A stretch of DNA of 64,000 nucleotides. Source: Mycolicibacterium neworleansense (GTDB taxonomy: Bacteria; Actinomycetota; Actinomycetes; Mycobacteriales; Mycobacteriaceae). The notes beneath the pieces were generated by a model, which did not search any database, was not told the DNA's origin, and saw nothing but the letters and a program-made list of their open reading frames with translations. The stretch is from the NCBI RefSeq assembly GCF_001245615.1, contig NZ_CWKH01000001.1, positions 2,666,001 to 2,730,000 on the forward strand, written 5' to 3'. Made by a program: the position numbers and the translations under genes. Every line of letters begins with the position of its first letter. Position 1 is the first letter of the stretch. This document shows, piece after piece, positions 49,822 to 58,291 of this stretch.

Positions 49822-50508
49822 AGACGTACGCCCAATTCACGAACATCCACGTCACGAACGCGTCGGCCAGATTCTGCGTCGCGGTCGCGAGAGACGCTGT
49901 CCAGGGAAGAACGCAAAGAGGCCACCCGGCGCGCGATCATCACCGCCGCGCTGACCCTGCTGGAAGACCGCAGCTTCAGTGCGTTGTCCCTGCGGGAGGT
50001 CACCCGGGAGGCAGGCATCGTGCCCGCCGCGTTCTACCGGCACTTCGACTCGATGGATGCGCTCGGTCTGGTACTCATCGATGAGTCGTTCCGCTCCCTG
50101 CGCGACATGCTGCGCGGCGCCCGCGCCGGCAAGCTCGACCCCCACCACGTCATCGAATCCTCGGCCGAGATCCTGATCGGTAGTGTCAACGACCGGCGCG
50201 AACACTGGCGGTTCATCGCCCGCGAACGCTCCAGCGGGGTATCGGTGCTGCGCTACGCGATCCGCACCGAGATCCGGCTGATCACCTCCGAACTCGCGAT
50301 CGACCTGGCCCGCTTCCCCGCCCTCAAGGACTGGAGCAGCGAGGACCTCAACATCCTGGCCAACTTGTTCGTCAACGCGATGATCTCGATAGCCGAGAGT
50401 CTCGAAGACGCAGGGGATGCTCAATCCGTCGAGGCCATTCACCGCACCGCGGTCAAACAACTACGGATGATCGCCGTCGGCGTCAACGGGTGGCACAGCA
50501 CCGGCTAG
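49816..50508 (+). CDS. TetR-family regulator, DesT/FabR-like, of the desaturase operon
   Basis: About 230 residues. After a basic, disordered N-terminus comes the core EERKEATRRAIITAALTLLE, helix-turn-helix LREVTREAGIVPAAFYRHFD and RSLRDMLRGARAGKLDPHHV, close to E. coli FabR and P. aeruginosa DesT, which sense the unsaturated/saturated acyl-CoA ratio and repress desaturase genes. The start is uncertain: GTG 49816 has GTAGGG upstream; GTG 49798 lacks a ribosome-binding site. The arrangement next to a divergent desaturase/reductase pair mirrors desT-desCB. Confidence 0.83.
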   Translation: MNRRTPNSRTSTSRTRRPDSASRSRETLSREERKEATRRAIITAALTLLEDRSFSALSLREVTREAGIVPAAFYRHFDSMDALGLVLIDESFRSLRDMLRGARAGKLDPHHVIESSAEILIGSVNDRREHWRFIARERSSGVSVLRYAIRTEIRLITSELAIDLARFPALKDWSSEDLNILANLFVNAMISIAESLEDAGDAQSVEAIHRTAVKQLRMIAVGVNGWHSTG

Positions 50509-50517
50509 GGTCCGGAC

Positions 50518-51312
50518 ATGTCCCCTGCGCAGCCACTCGACCTTGCCTATCCGCGGCCCGAGATCGCCGTCATCACGCTCAATCGGCCCGACAAACTCAA
50601 CGCGTTGTCCTACGAACTGGTCGAGGCCCTGCATGCCACCCTCGACGCGATCGCGGCGAACAACGAGTGCCGCGTCGTCGTGCTCACCGGCGCCGGACGC
50701 GGCTTCTGCTCGGGCCTGGACCTGAGCGATCCCAATCCGCCCGAGGCCGGCGGTGGCACCGAGTTTCCCCGTTCGGGCATGCGCTGGCAGGAACGCATCG
50801 CGAATCTGACGGTCAAACTGCACCGGTTGCGTCAGCCCGTCATCGCCGCGGTCAACGGCGCGGCCTACGGCGGCGGCTTCGCCCTGGCCGCGGCCAGCGA
50901 CATCCGCATCGCCGGCCCGGCGGCGAAGTTCTGCACACAGTTCATCAAGCTCGGCATCGGCGGCTGCGACATCGGCGTCAGCTACACGCTGCCCAGGATC
51001 ATCGGCGCCGGCCCGGCATTCGACCTGATCCTGACCGCGCGGGCGGTCGACGCGCCCGAGGCAATGCGGCTCGGCCTGGTCACCCGGGTCGTCGACGACA
51101 CCGCGAAGCTGCTCGAGGCGGCCCTGGAGATTGCCGAAACCCTGTGTGGCTACGGCAAGTTCGGCCTCGAATCGACCAAGCAGGTGCTGTGGGCCAACCT
51201 CGACGCCGGTTGTCTGGAAACGGCTCTGCACGTGGAGAACCGCAGCCAGATCCTGTCCGTCGGCAGCGGCAGCCTCACCCGGGCCAGCGCGGCGTCCCGC
51301 CATCCTGCGTGA
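50518..51312 (+). CDS. Enoyl-CoA hydratase/isomerase (crotonase) family
   Basis: A 264-residue crotonase-fold protein: ITLNRPDKLNALSYELVEAL, VVLTGAGRGFCSGLDLSDP (first oxyanion strand), AVNGAAYGGGFALAAASDIR (second oxyanion loop), and the C-terminal Arg/Leu helix with SRSQILSVG-type end (here NRSQILSVGSGSL). It hydrates or isomerises acyl-CoA in beta-oxidation-like steps. ATG 50518 is 9 bp after the TetR stop, so both may be one transcript, linking it to acyl-CoA control. Substrate chain length unknown. Converges with the next gene, overlapping by 38 bp. Confidence 0.87.
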   Translation: MSPAQPLDLAYPRPEIAVITLNRPDKLNALSYELVEALHATLDAIAANNECRVVVLTGAGRGFCSGLDLSDPNPPEAGGGTEFPRSGMRWQERIANLTVKLHRLRQPVIAAVNGAAYGGGFALAAASDIRIAGPAAKFCTQFIKLGIGGCDIGVSYTLPRIIGAGPAFDLILTARAVDAPEAMRLGLVTRVVDDTAKLLEAALEIAETLCGYGKFGLESTKQVLWANLDAGCLETALHVENRSQILSVGSGSLTRASAASRHPA

Positions 51313-51782
51313 GCCACAGGAATCCGATCACGAGCAGCCAAGCCAGCATGACGGTGACGAAGACGCACCCTGCGATCCGAAGCCGCCGAGGCGACGTGAA
51401 AAGCAGCGTCACGTGGCATGCCGAACGGCAACATCGCTCCGTCGGCCGGCAGCACCAGATCGGGCCGATAGTGCGCCAGCCAGCGTCCGATCTGCCCGGT
51501 GGGCCACCGCTTCTCGAACTCATGGGGGTAGATCGGCTCCGCACCCGGCGCGCAGATCGCCCACGCGTTGAAGGTGATTCGGATCGACCCGCTCATGTTG
51601 CGCATGGTGATGCCGGTGATGTCCCGCCACCCGAACTGCACTGTCTTGCCGCGACGTTCGAACGTGATCCCGGCCGGCGACATCGTCAACGTCTGGCGTG
51701 CCCGACTGCGCCACACGCGGGTACTGTCCACACCCTGGAGCACGACCGGAACGGTGAAGTCGTCGTACACCGGAGCGGTCAC
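51275..51782 (-). pseudogene. Membrane-anchored hypothetical protein, frameshifted before its C-terminal helix
   Basis: From GTG 51782, overlapping the SDR stop as GTGA, a ~120-residue cytosolic domain reads well: VVLQGVDSTRVWRSRARQTL, GITFERRGKTVQFGWRDITG and FEKRWPTGQIGRWLAHYRPD. It has the strand pattern of PH-like domains. After MLPFGMP the same frame becomes Arg-rich and runs 163 bp into the crotonase gene. One base over, the frame gives LRIAGCVFVTVMLAWLLVIG, a clear transmembrane helix ending at 51275. A one-base shift near 51410-51425 is therefore likely. Function unknown. Confidence 0.6.
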
Positions 51783-52549
51783 CGAGGTGTTCCACCACCG
51801 TCGACGATGATCACCTGCCCGGTCATGTAGCTACCCGCGTCCGAGCACATCAGCAACGCTGCACCGACCATCTCGTCCGGGGTCGCCAACCGTTTCATCA
51901 AGGTGCCGCCCTTCATGAGATCGATGGCCTCCTGCGGGTTGTTGCGCATCATGTCGGTGTCGACGGGTCCCGGCGCCAGGGCGTTCACCCGGATGCCCAA
52001 CGGGGCGAACTCGGCCGCCATGGAGCGGGTCACCGACATCAGCGCGGCCTTGCCCGAGGCATAGATCGACAGCGCCGGGGCGAAATTGAATGCCCCGACC
52101 GACACCATGTTCAAGACCGCCGCCTTCGCGCTGGCCTTCAGATGCGGCAGTGCGTGCTGCACCAGGAACACCGGCCCGCGCAGGTTCACCTCGTACGACT
52201 TCGCCCAGGCCTCCGGCGTCATCTGGCCCAGCGGCTGCGCCAACGCGTTGGCAGCGTTGTTGACCACCACGTCGATCCCGCCGAATTCGGCGACGGTGCG
52301 CTCCACCAACGCACCCAGGTCGTCGATGTTCCCGCTGTGTGTGGGAACCCCGATCGCTTGTCCGCCGAGCTCACGCAGGTGCGCGGCGGCCCGCTCGCAG
52401 GCGTCGGCCTTGCGACTGGCGACCACCACTCGCGCGCCGGCCAGGGTAAAGCCCTCGGCGAGAGCCAGTCCGATGCCACGGGTGCCGCCGGTGACGATCA
52501 CCGTCCGGTCGGTCATGTCGAACAGCTGGTCAAAAGTCTCACGGTTCAC
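51779..52549 (-). CDS. SDR family oxidoreductase (glucose/3-oxoacyl reductase type)
   Basis: A 256-residue SDR with VIVTGGTRGIGLALAEGFTL, VVVNNAANALAQPLGQM, Ser in LNMVSVGAFNFAP, Tyr/Lys in LSIYASGKAALMS and the C-terminal GQVIIVDGGGTPR, typical of FabG-like enzymes. Start is GTG 52549. Substrate unknown; the nearby crotonase and desaturase suggest acyl or lipid chemistry. The downstream membrane protein gene overlaps its stop. Confidence 0.85.
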   Translation of the reverse strand: MNRETFDQLFDMTDRTVIVTGGTRGIGLALAEGFTLAGARVVVASRKADACERAAAHLRELGGQAIGVPTHSGNIDDLGALVERTVAEFGGIDVVVNNAANALAQPLGQMTPEAWAKSYEVNLRGPVFLVQHALPHLKASAKAAVLNMVSVGAFNFAPALSIYASGKAALMSVTRSMAAEFAPLGIRVNALAPGPVDTDMMRNNPQEAIDLMKGGTLMKRLATPDEMVGAALLMCSDAGSYMTGQVIIVDGGGTPR

Positions 52550-52589
52550 CCCGTCAGTAGAACATCACCGCGATCCGGTCATGCAACGC

Positions 52590-53444
52590 TCACCCCAGTA
52601 CGCGGGAACTGACGAATACCCGGTCCTCGCCGGTGATCGGGTCGGTGAACTCCAGGCGCTGGGCCAACAGTTGCAGCGGGTGACCGAAATCGTCGGGCGC
52701 AACCTCGATCACGTTGGGGTACAAGGAGTCCCCGATGATGGGCAATCCGATCGACGCCATGTGAACCCGCAACTGATGCGTCCGCCCGGTTCGGGGAGAG
52801 AGCCGGTAGAGCCCACTCCCCAGGTCCTCGACGAGGGTCTCGGTGTTCGGTTCGCCGGGCTCTTCGAAGGCCTGTAATTGCCCGCGGTGCTTGATGATCC
52901 GGCTGCGCAACGTAGTGGGCAACGCCACCGTGGCCGTGCCCTCGGCGCGCGCCAGATATGTCTTGCGCGTGCCACCCTCGGCGAAGAGCCGCTGATAGCG
53001 GCCACGGACCTCACGACGTGCGGTGAACAGCAGCACCCCGGCGGTCAGGCGGTCCAGCCGGTGCGCGGGGCTCAACTCCGGGAGATCCAGTTCACGGCGC
53101 AACCGCACCAGGGCGGTCTGCGCGACGTGGCCACCGCGGGGCATGGTGGCCAGGAAATGCGGCTTGTCGACCACGAGGATGTCGTCGTCGCGGTACAGCA
53201 CCGGGATGTCGAACGGGACCTCGACCTCGTCGGCCAGGTCGCGGTAGAAGTACACGTGGGCCCCCGCCGGCAGCGTCGTCGTCGCATCCACCGTCGTACC
53301 GTCCGGCAGAACGACCTCTCCGGCAAGCACTTTCGCGCCGATACCGAACCGCTCCTGCAACTCGTCGTAGACGTTGCCGCCCAACAACCGCAGCCGCGCC
53401 GGGCCGAGACCGTCACGCACCGGAAGCGGCGGGCGCTTGCTCAA
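52590..53444 (-). CDS. RluA-family pseudouridine synthase
   Basis: A 284-residue enzyme corresponding to Rv3300c. The catalytic Asp lies in PAHRLDRLTAGVLLF, preceded by DDDILVVDKPHFLATMP; the C-terminal TGRTHQLRVHMASIGLPIIG and GDSLYP complete the fold. It converts uridine to pseudouridine in rRNA or tRNA; the target base is not known. The last gene before glpD2 in reverse order: it starts 7 bp after the glpD2 stop region in opposite reading order, so co-transcription from the glpD2 side is likely. Confidence 0.88.
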   Translation of the reverse strand: MSKRPPLPVRDGLGPARLRLLGGNVYDELQERFGIGAKVLAGEVVLPDGTTVDATTTLPAGAHVYFYRDLADEVEVPFDIPVLYRDDDILVVDKPHFLATMPRGGHVAQTALVRLRRELDLPELSPAHRLDRLTAGVLLFTARREVRGRYQRLFAEGGTRKTYLARAEGTATVALPTTLRSRIIKHRGQLQAFEEPGEPNTETLVEDLGSGLYRLSPRTGRTHQLRVHMASIGLPIIGDSLYPNVIEVAPDDFGHPLQLLAQRLEFTDPITGEDRVFVSSRVLG

Positions 53445-53451
53445 TGCCGCG

Positions 53452-55197
53452 TCAATTCAGCGGCACGGGTTCGAGAATCTCGGCGCGGGCCTCGGGCGCG
53501 GCCTGACGCAGCGCGTCGGCCGACTCGTCGTCGGGCTGGGTCTGCGACAGCACCTCGGCCTCCACCCGGGCGATGTACGTGGCGACCTCGCGGTCGACAT
53601 CCTCGGCGGTCCACCCCAGCACGGGCGCAACCACTTCGGCGACCTCGCGGGCACAATCCACACCACGGTGCGGATATTCGATCGCGATCCGCATTCGGCG
53701 GGCCAGGATGTCCTCGAGGTGCAGCGCACCTTCGGCGGCGGCGGCGTAGTAGGCCTCGACCTTGAGATACACCGGCGCATCGGTGATCGGGGCCAGCAGT
53801 TCGGGATCGCCCTCGGCCATCTTGAGGACCTCGCCGATCAGCGAGCCGTAGCGATCCAGCAGGTGGCGGACGCGGTACGGATGCAGCCCGTAGTGCTTGC
53901 CGACGAACTCGGTCTGGTTGATCAGGGCGAAGTACCCGTCGGCCCCCATCAGCGGGACCTTCTCGGTGATCGACGGCGCCACCCGCGCCGGGATGAACTC
54001 GGCCGCAGCGTCGATCGCGTCGGCCGCCATCACCCGGTAGGTGGTGTACTTCCCGCCCGCGATCGCCACGAGCCCCGGCGAGGGCACCGCGACGGCGTGC
54101 TCACGCGAGAGCTTGGAGGTCTCCTCACTCTCACCGGCCAGCAGCGGGCGCAACCCGGCGTACACACCGTCGATGTCGTCGTGGGTCAGCGGAGTGGCTA
54201 GCACTGTATTGACGTGGCCCAGGATGTAATCGATGTCGGCCTTGGTCGCGGCGGGATGCGCCAGGTCCAGATTCCAGTCCGTGTCGGTGGTGCCGATGAT
54301 CCAGTGCGTGCCCCACGGGATCACGAACAGCACGGACTTCTCGGTACGCAGGATGATCGCCACCTCGCTGACGATCCGGTCCCGCGGCACCACGATGTGA
54401 ACGCCCTTGGAGGCGCGCACCCGGAACCGGCCGCGCTCCTTGGACAATGCCTGGATCTCGTCGGTCCACACCCCGGTGGCGTTGACCACGACATGACCCC
54501 GCACTTCGGTGAGGGCGCCGTCCTCGGAATCGCGCAGCGTCACACCCACCACGCGGTCGCCTTCGCGCAACAACGCCACCACCTGGCTCGACGAGCGCAC
54601 CACCGCGCCGTAGTGGGCCGCGGTGCGCGCCACGGTCATGGTGTGACGGGCGTCGTCGACGACGGTGTCGTAGTAACGGATCCCGCCGATCAGCGAGCTG
54701 CGCTTGAGCCCAGGAGCCAACCGCAACGCACCGGCCCTGGTCAGATGTTTTTGTGCGGGAACGGATTTCGCGCCACCGAGCTGGTCGTAAAGGAAGATGC
54801 CGGCCGCGATATAAGGCCGCTCCCACCAGCGGTTGGTCAGCGGGAACAGGAACGGCAGCGGTTTGACGAGATGCGGTGCCAGCGTGGTCAAGCTCAGCTC
54901 ACGCTCGTACAGGGCCTCACGAACCAACCCGAACTCCAACTGCTCGAGGTAACGCAGGCCCCCGTGGAACATCTTGGAGCTACGACTCGACGTGCCTGAC
55001 GCGAAGTCACGGGCCTCGACGAGCGCGACTTTCAATCCCCGGGTGGCCGCGTCCAACGCCGCGCCGGCGCCCACGACACCGCCGCCGATCACCACCACGT
55101 CGAATTGTTCGCTGCCGAGTCGTTGCCAGGCTTGCGCCCTTTGCTGCGGTCCGAGGAAGGTTTGCCCGTCGCCCGGTGCTGAGATCGGGTCAGTCAC
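53452..55197 (-). CDS. glpD2: Glycerol-3-phosphate dehydrogenase GlpD2
   Basis: A 581-residue FAD enzyme corresponding to Rv3302c. The N-terminus has VVVIGGGVVGAGAALDAATR and RDFASGTSSRSSKMFHGGLR, then WIIGTTDTDW and FAGLRPLL-type blocks (here YAGLRPLLAG), and a C-terminal truncated-DAO domain. It oxidises glycerol-3-phosphate to dihydroxyacetone phosphate and passes electrons to the quinone pool at the inner membrane face. It lies 41 bp from lpdA on the same strand; both are respiratory flavoproteins, and the order is the same in M. tuberculosis. Confidence 0.94.
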   Translation of the reverse strand: MTDPISAPGDGQTFLGPQQRAQAWQRLGSEQFDVVVIGGGVVGAGAALDAATRGLKVALVEARDFASGTSSRSSKMFHGGLRYLEQLEFGLVREALYERELSLTTLAPHLVKPLPFLFPLTNRWWERPYIAAGIFLYDQLGGAKSVPAQKHLTRAGALRLAPGLKRSSLIGGIRYYDTVVDDARHTMTVARTAAHYGAVVRSSSQVVALLREGDRVVGVTLRDSEDGALTEVRGHVVVNATGVWTDEIQALSKERGRFRVRASKGVHIVVPRDRIVSEVAIILRTEKSVLFVIPWGTHWIIGTTDTDWNLDLAHPAATKADIDYILGHVNTVLATPLTHDDIDGVYAGLRPLLAGESEETSKLSREHAVAVPSPGLVAIAGGKYTTYRVMAADAIDAAAEFIPARVAPSITEKVPLMGADGYFALINQTEFVGKHYGLHPYRVRHLLDRYGSLIGEVLKMAEGDPELLAPITDAPVYLKVEAYYAAAAEGALHLEDILARRMRIAIEYPHRGVDCAREVAEVVAPVLGWTAEDVDREVATYIARVEAEVLSQTQPDDESADALRQAAPEARAEILEPVPLN

Positions 55198-55238
55198 GAT
55201 CCCAGGCTACGTGGACGACGTGGGATCTGCCGGATTCT

Positions 55239-56654
55239 CTAGTCCAGGTCGTCGTGTTTCATCAATTGCCGGGCCGCCTCGGTGATCGAACCGGACAGCG
55301 ACGGGTACACCGAGAAGGTCTGGGCCAGCTCGTCCACCGGGATGCCGTTCTGCACGGCCAGGGCGATCGGCAGGATCAGCTCGGAGGCGATCGGCGCCAC
55401 CACCACGCCGCCGATCACCACACCGGTGGCCGGACGGCAGAAGATCTTGACGAAGCCGCGGCGCAGGCTCGACATCTTGGCCCGGGCGTTGGTGTTCAGC
55501 GGGAGCGTCAGCGTCCGGGCCGGCACCGATCCGTCGTCGATCGCGGCCTGCGGAACGCCGACCGCGGCGATCTCGGGGCGGGTGAACACCGCGGCGGCGA
55601 CGGTTCGCAGCCGAATCGGGGCCACCGCCTCGCCGAGAGCGTGATACATCGCGATGCGTCCCTGCATGGCCGCCACCGAGGCCAGGGGCAACAAACCGGT
55701 GCAGTCCCCCGCCGCGTAGATGCCCGGCACCGAGGTGCGCGACACCCGGTCGACTTTGAGGTAGTTGCCCTGCCCGAGTTCGATGCCGACGCGCTCCAGG
55801 CCGAGACCGCTCGTGTTGGGCACCGAGCCGACTGTCATCAGGGCATGGCTGCCGTCGACGGTGCGGCCGTCGGCCATGGTGACGCGGACCCCGGTATCGG
55901 TGCGGGTGACCGACTCGGCGCGGGCGTTCTTGATCAACGTCACACCGCGCTCGGAGAACACCTCCTCCAGCACCGCGGCGGCGTCGGAGTCCTCGTGCGG
56001 CAGGATCTGGTCGCGGCTGGCCACCACCGTCACCGTCACCCCGAGCTCGGTGTAGGCGTTGACGAACTCGGCGCCGGTGACACCCGAACCCACCACCACG
56101 AGGTGATCGGGCAGCGTGTCGAGGTCGTAGAGCTGGCGCCAGTTGAGGATGCGGTCCCCGTCGGGAGCCGCGTTCGGCAGCACCCGCGGGCTGGCACCGG
56201 TGGCGATCAGCACCACATCGGCGGTCAGCTGGCTGACCGCGCCGTCCGGGCCGGTGACCTTGACCCGGTGCTGGGCCATGCCCGGAACGTCGTCGATCAG
56301 TTCGCCACGGCCCGCGATCAACTCGATGCCCTCGCTGCGCAGGCGCTCGGCGATGTCGTCGGATTGCGCCGTGGCCAGGTTCTTCACCCGCTCGTTGATC
56401 TGCGGCAGCGAGATCTTGGACTGCTCGAAATCCAGCGAATAACCCAGGTTGGGAGCACGCCGCAGCTCGGTGCGCACACCCGTGGACGCGATGAACGTCT
56501 TGGACGGCACGCAATCCCACAACACACACGCACCGCCGATGCCGTCGCAGTCGACGACGGTGACGTGAGCGACCTCCGGGCCGCGGGCAGCGGCGACAAG
56601 TGCCGCCTCATAGCCGGCGGGTCCGCCGCCGATGATCACGATGCGGGTAGCCAC
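55239..56654 (-). CDS. lpdA: NAD(P)H:quinone reductase LpdA (lipoamide-dehydrogenase-like)
   Basis: A 471-residue pyridine-nucleotide disulfide reductase corresponding to Rv3303c. FAD motif IVIIGGGPAGYEAALVAA, NAD motif VVGSGVTGAEFVNAYTELG, and GIYAAGDCTG. Residues 43-48 read CVLWDC, a complete CxxxxC, whereas published descriptions of M. tuberculosis LpdA state that one redox Cys is missing. The C-terminal His-Glu pair of true lipoamide dehydrogenases is absent (YPSLSGSITEAARQLM). It therefore is probably a quinone reductase but may retain a disulfide. It is about 20 residues shorter than the M. tuberculosis protein at the C-terminus. Confidence 0.92.
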   Translation of the reverse strand: MATRIVIIGGGPAGYEAALVAAARGPEVAHVTVVDCDGIGGACVLWDCVPSKTFIASTGVRTELRRAPNLGYSLDFEQSKISLPQINERVKNLATAQSDDIAERLRSEGIELIAGRGELIDDVPGMAQHRVKVTGPDGAVSQLTADVVLIATGASPRVLPNAAPDGDRILNWRQLYDLDTLPDHLVVVGSGVTGAEFVNAYTELGVTVTVVASRDQILPHEDSDAAAVLEEVFSERGVTLIKNARAESVTRTDTGVRVTMADGRTVDGSHALMTVGSVPNTSGLGLERVGIELGQGNYLKVDRVSRTSVPGIYAAGDCTGLLPLASVAAMQGRIAMYHALGEAVAPIRLRTVAAAVFTRPEIAAVGVPQAAIDDGSVPARTLTLPLNTNARAKMSSLRRGFVKIFCRPATGVVIGGVVVAPIASELILPIALAVQNGIPVDELAQTFSVYPSLSGSITEAARQLMKHDDLD

Positions 56655-56695
56655 GGGACCAACCTAACCAACTTCGCCGATTAAGCTGTCTTACC

Positions 56696-57163
56696 GTGCC
56701 GCTGTACGCCGCGTATGGATCGAATATGCACCCGGAGCAAATGCTCGAGCGGGCTCCGCACTCGCCGATGGCGGGTACCGGGTGGCTCCATGGGTGGCGA
56801 CTGACGTTCGGCGGTGAGGACATCGGCTGGGAAGGCGCGCTGGCCACCGTCGTCGAGGACCCGCTGTCCAAGGTGTTCGTCGTGCTCTACGACATGACGC
56901 CGGCCGACGAACAGAGCCTGGACCACTGGGAAGGCTCCGAGCTCGGGTTCCACAAGAAGATCCGCTGCCGGGTAGACCGGCTGTCGTCGGACACCACCAC
57001 CGACCCGGTGCTGGCGTGGCTGTATGTGGTCGACGCCTGGGAAGGCGGCCTGCCCTCGGCCCGCTACCTCGGGGTGATGGCCGACGCCGCGGAGATCGCC
57101 GGGGCGCCGGACGAGTACGTGCACGATCTGCGCACCCGCCCCGCCCGCAACATCGGGCCCTAA
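56696..57163 (+). CDS. Gamma-glutamylcyclotransferase-like protein
   Basis: A 155-residue AIG2/GGCT-fold protein corresponding to Rv3304: YAAYGSNMHPEQMLERAP at the N-terminus, HGWRLTFGGEDIGWEGALAT, VLYDMTPADEQSLDHWEGSE with the expected catalytic Glu, and PSARYLGVMADAAE. It may release 5-oxoproline from gamma-glutamyl compounds. GTG 56696, divergent from lpdA (41 bp). A copy of the REP-like repeat begins 10 bp after its stop. Confidence 0.85.
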   Translation: MPLYAAYGSNMHPEQMLERAPHSPMAGTGWLHGWRLTFGGEDIGWEGALATVVEDPLSKVFVVLYDMTPADEQSLDHWEGSELGFHKKIRCRVDRLSSDTTTDPVLAWLYVVDAWEGGLPSARYLGVMADAAEIAGAPDEYVHDLRTRPARNIGP

Positions 57164-57173
57164 CTGGTCCCCC

Positions 57174-57253
57174 TGCACCGCGAGCGTGCGTGTTTGCCGC
57201 CCAACACGCCGCATTTCGCCGGCATTTTGCGCACCCTCAGGCCGCGCGAGCGT
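57174..57253 (+). repeat. REP-like repeat copy A
   Basis: Core TGCACCGCGAGCGTGCGTGT followed by TTG; contains the hairpin GCGTGTT (57188-57194), 8-base loop, AACACGC (57203-57209), then ATTTCGCCGGCATTTTGCGC. It ends in the last codons of the DUF559 gene. Copies B and C share the core in the opposite orientation. Confidence 0.75.
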
Positions 57254-58124
57254 GACTCAACTGCCGATTGATCCTCGCCACCATTTCCCCGTCGCGGTGC
57301 CGCACGTCGTCGAACACGATCGAGATGACGATCCACCCGACGTCCATCAACGCCGCGGTACGCCTGCGGTCGTCACGCAACGCGTCGGGATTGCCATGCC
57401 AGTCCAGGCTGTCGTACTCGACCGCCACTTTGTCCTGTGGCCAGGCGAAGTCGAGCCGCCTCACCTGGCCGTTGCCGTCGATGACCTCGTACTGCAATTC
57501 GGGCACCGGCAAGCCACCGTCGATCATGACCAGCCTCGCCTCACTTTCCATCGGCGACTCGGCGCGCCCATCGGCCAGGGCGATCAGGTTGCGGACAGCG
57601 ACGATGCCTCGACGCCCGGCCTGTTCCAGGGCTGCGCGCCAGAGATCGGTACGAGTGCAGGTTGCACTTCGCAACGCGGCATCCAAGGTGGCCAGCGCCC
57701 GCGGGCGGCGCAGCGCGCGGGCCACCTCGATCGCGGTCCACGCCGGCGCGGTGACGTATCGACCGTCGACGGACGTCAGCGGCGCATCGTCCCTTCGATG
57801 CACTACCAACCCGTCAGCCGAGCGCAGTTGACAGCCCGGCGGATTCAAGATGTGCAGATCAGCCGAGCCTTCGGTGTCGAATCCGTGTACGGCCGCGGCG
57901 CTGGCCAGGCACAGCGGCACCTTTCGGCCACACGCGAGGTCCAACCCGTGCAACAGGAGGTGCTCCGTGGGCTCACCGCGGCAGTAGATGCCGTACCAGA
58001 CCCTTTCCAGCGCACCACAATCCACTGCCGATTCGAATGCGTGGCGCGTCATGTGGGACAGGATCTGACCACTGGTGGCCACACCGTTCTGTTCCTCGAA
58101 CAAGCGCACGAGTTGAGGCTCCAT
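57237..58124 (-). CDS. AbiEi-like winged helix + DUF559 (Vsr-like endonuclease) protein
   Basis: A protein of 295 residues from ATG 58124. Residues ~1-60 form an AbiEi-antitoxin-like winged helix (NGVATSGQILSHMTRHAFES, then GALERVWYGIYCRGEP). Residues ~195-290 are a DUF559 domain of the Vsr/PD-(D/E)XK fold: PMESEARLVMIDGGLPVPEL, RRLDFAWPQDKVAVEYDSLD-WH, and RDDRRRTAALMDVGWIVISI. Acidic residues Glu, Asp and Glu-x-Asp are all present. No AbiEii toxin partner lies beside it. The gene sits between inverted copies A and B of the repeat. Function unknown; a DNA nuclease activity is plausible. Confidence 0.8.
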   Translation of the reverse strand: MEPQLVRLFEEQNGVATSGQILSHMTRHAFESAVDCGALERVWYGIYCRGEPTEHLLLHGLDLACGRKVPLCLASAAAVHGFDTEGSADLHILNPPGCQLRSADGLVVHRRDDAPLTSVDGRYVTAPAWTAIEVARALRRPRALATLDAALRSATCTRTDLWRAALEQAGRRGIVAVRNLIALADGRAESPMESEARLVMIDGGLPVPELQYEVIDGNGQVRRLDFAWPQDKVAVEYDSLDWHGNPDALRDDRRRTAALMDVGWIVISIVFDDVRHRDGEMVARINRQLSHARAA

Positions 58125-58210
58125 GCCGATGATCGTTATTGGTGCGCAACGGCTTCGGTAGGTGCAATGTGCGGATCTGTGGATGAATCGCGCGCTGTGC
58201 ACAACCGATC

Positions 58211-58280
58211 GCGACGAGCGTGCGCGTAGCGCTGATGATGCGCGGCGTGGCGGGCGGCAAACACGCACGCTCGCGGTGCA
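58211..58280 (-). repeat. REP-like repeat copy B (inverted)
   Basis: Minus-strand core TGCACCGCGAGCGTGCGTGT with TTGCCGCCC identical to copy A; the hairpin's right arm is degenerate (GCCACGC). It also has outer 10-bp inverted arms CGAGCGTGCG (58215-58224) and CGCACGCTCG (58264-58273). It lies between the DUF559 start and the coiled-coil gene's stop. Confidence 0.75.
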
Positions 58281-58291
58281 AGTGCACGGGG

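Noticed and set aside
54876..56684. 602-codon plus-strand frame across glpD2 and lpdA
   Set aside because: Antisense to two well-conserved flavoproteins and spans their gap with repetitive His/Arg/Gly composition.
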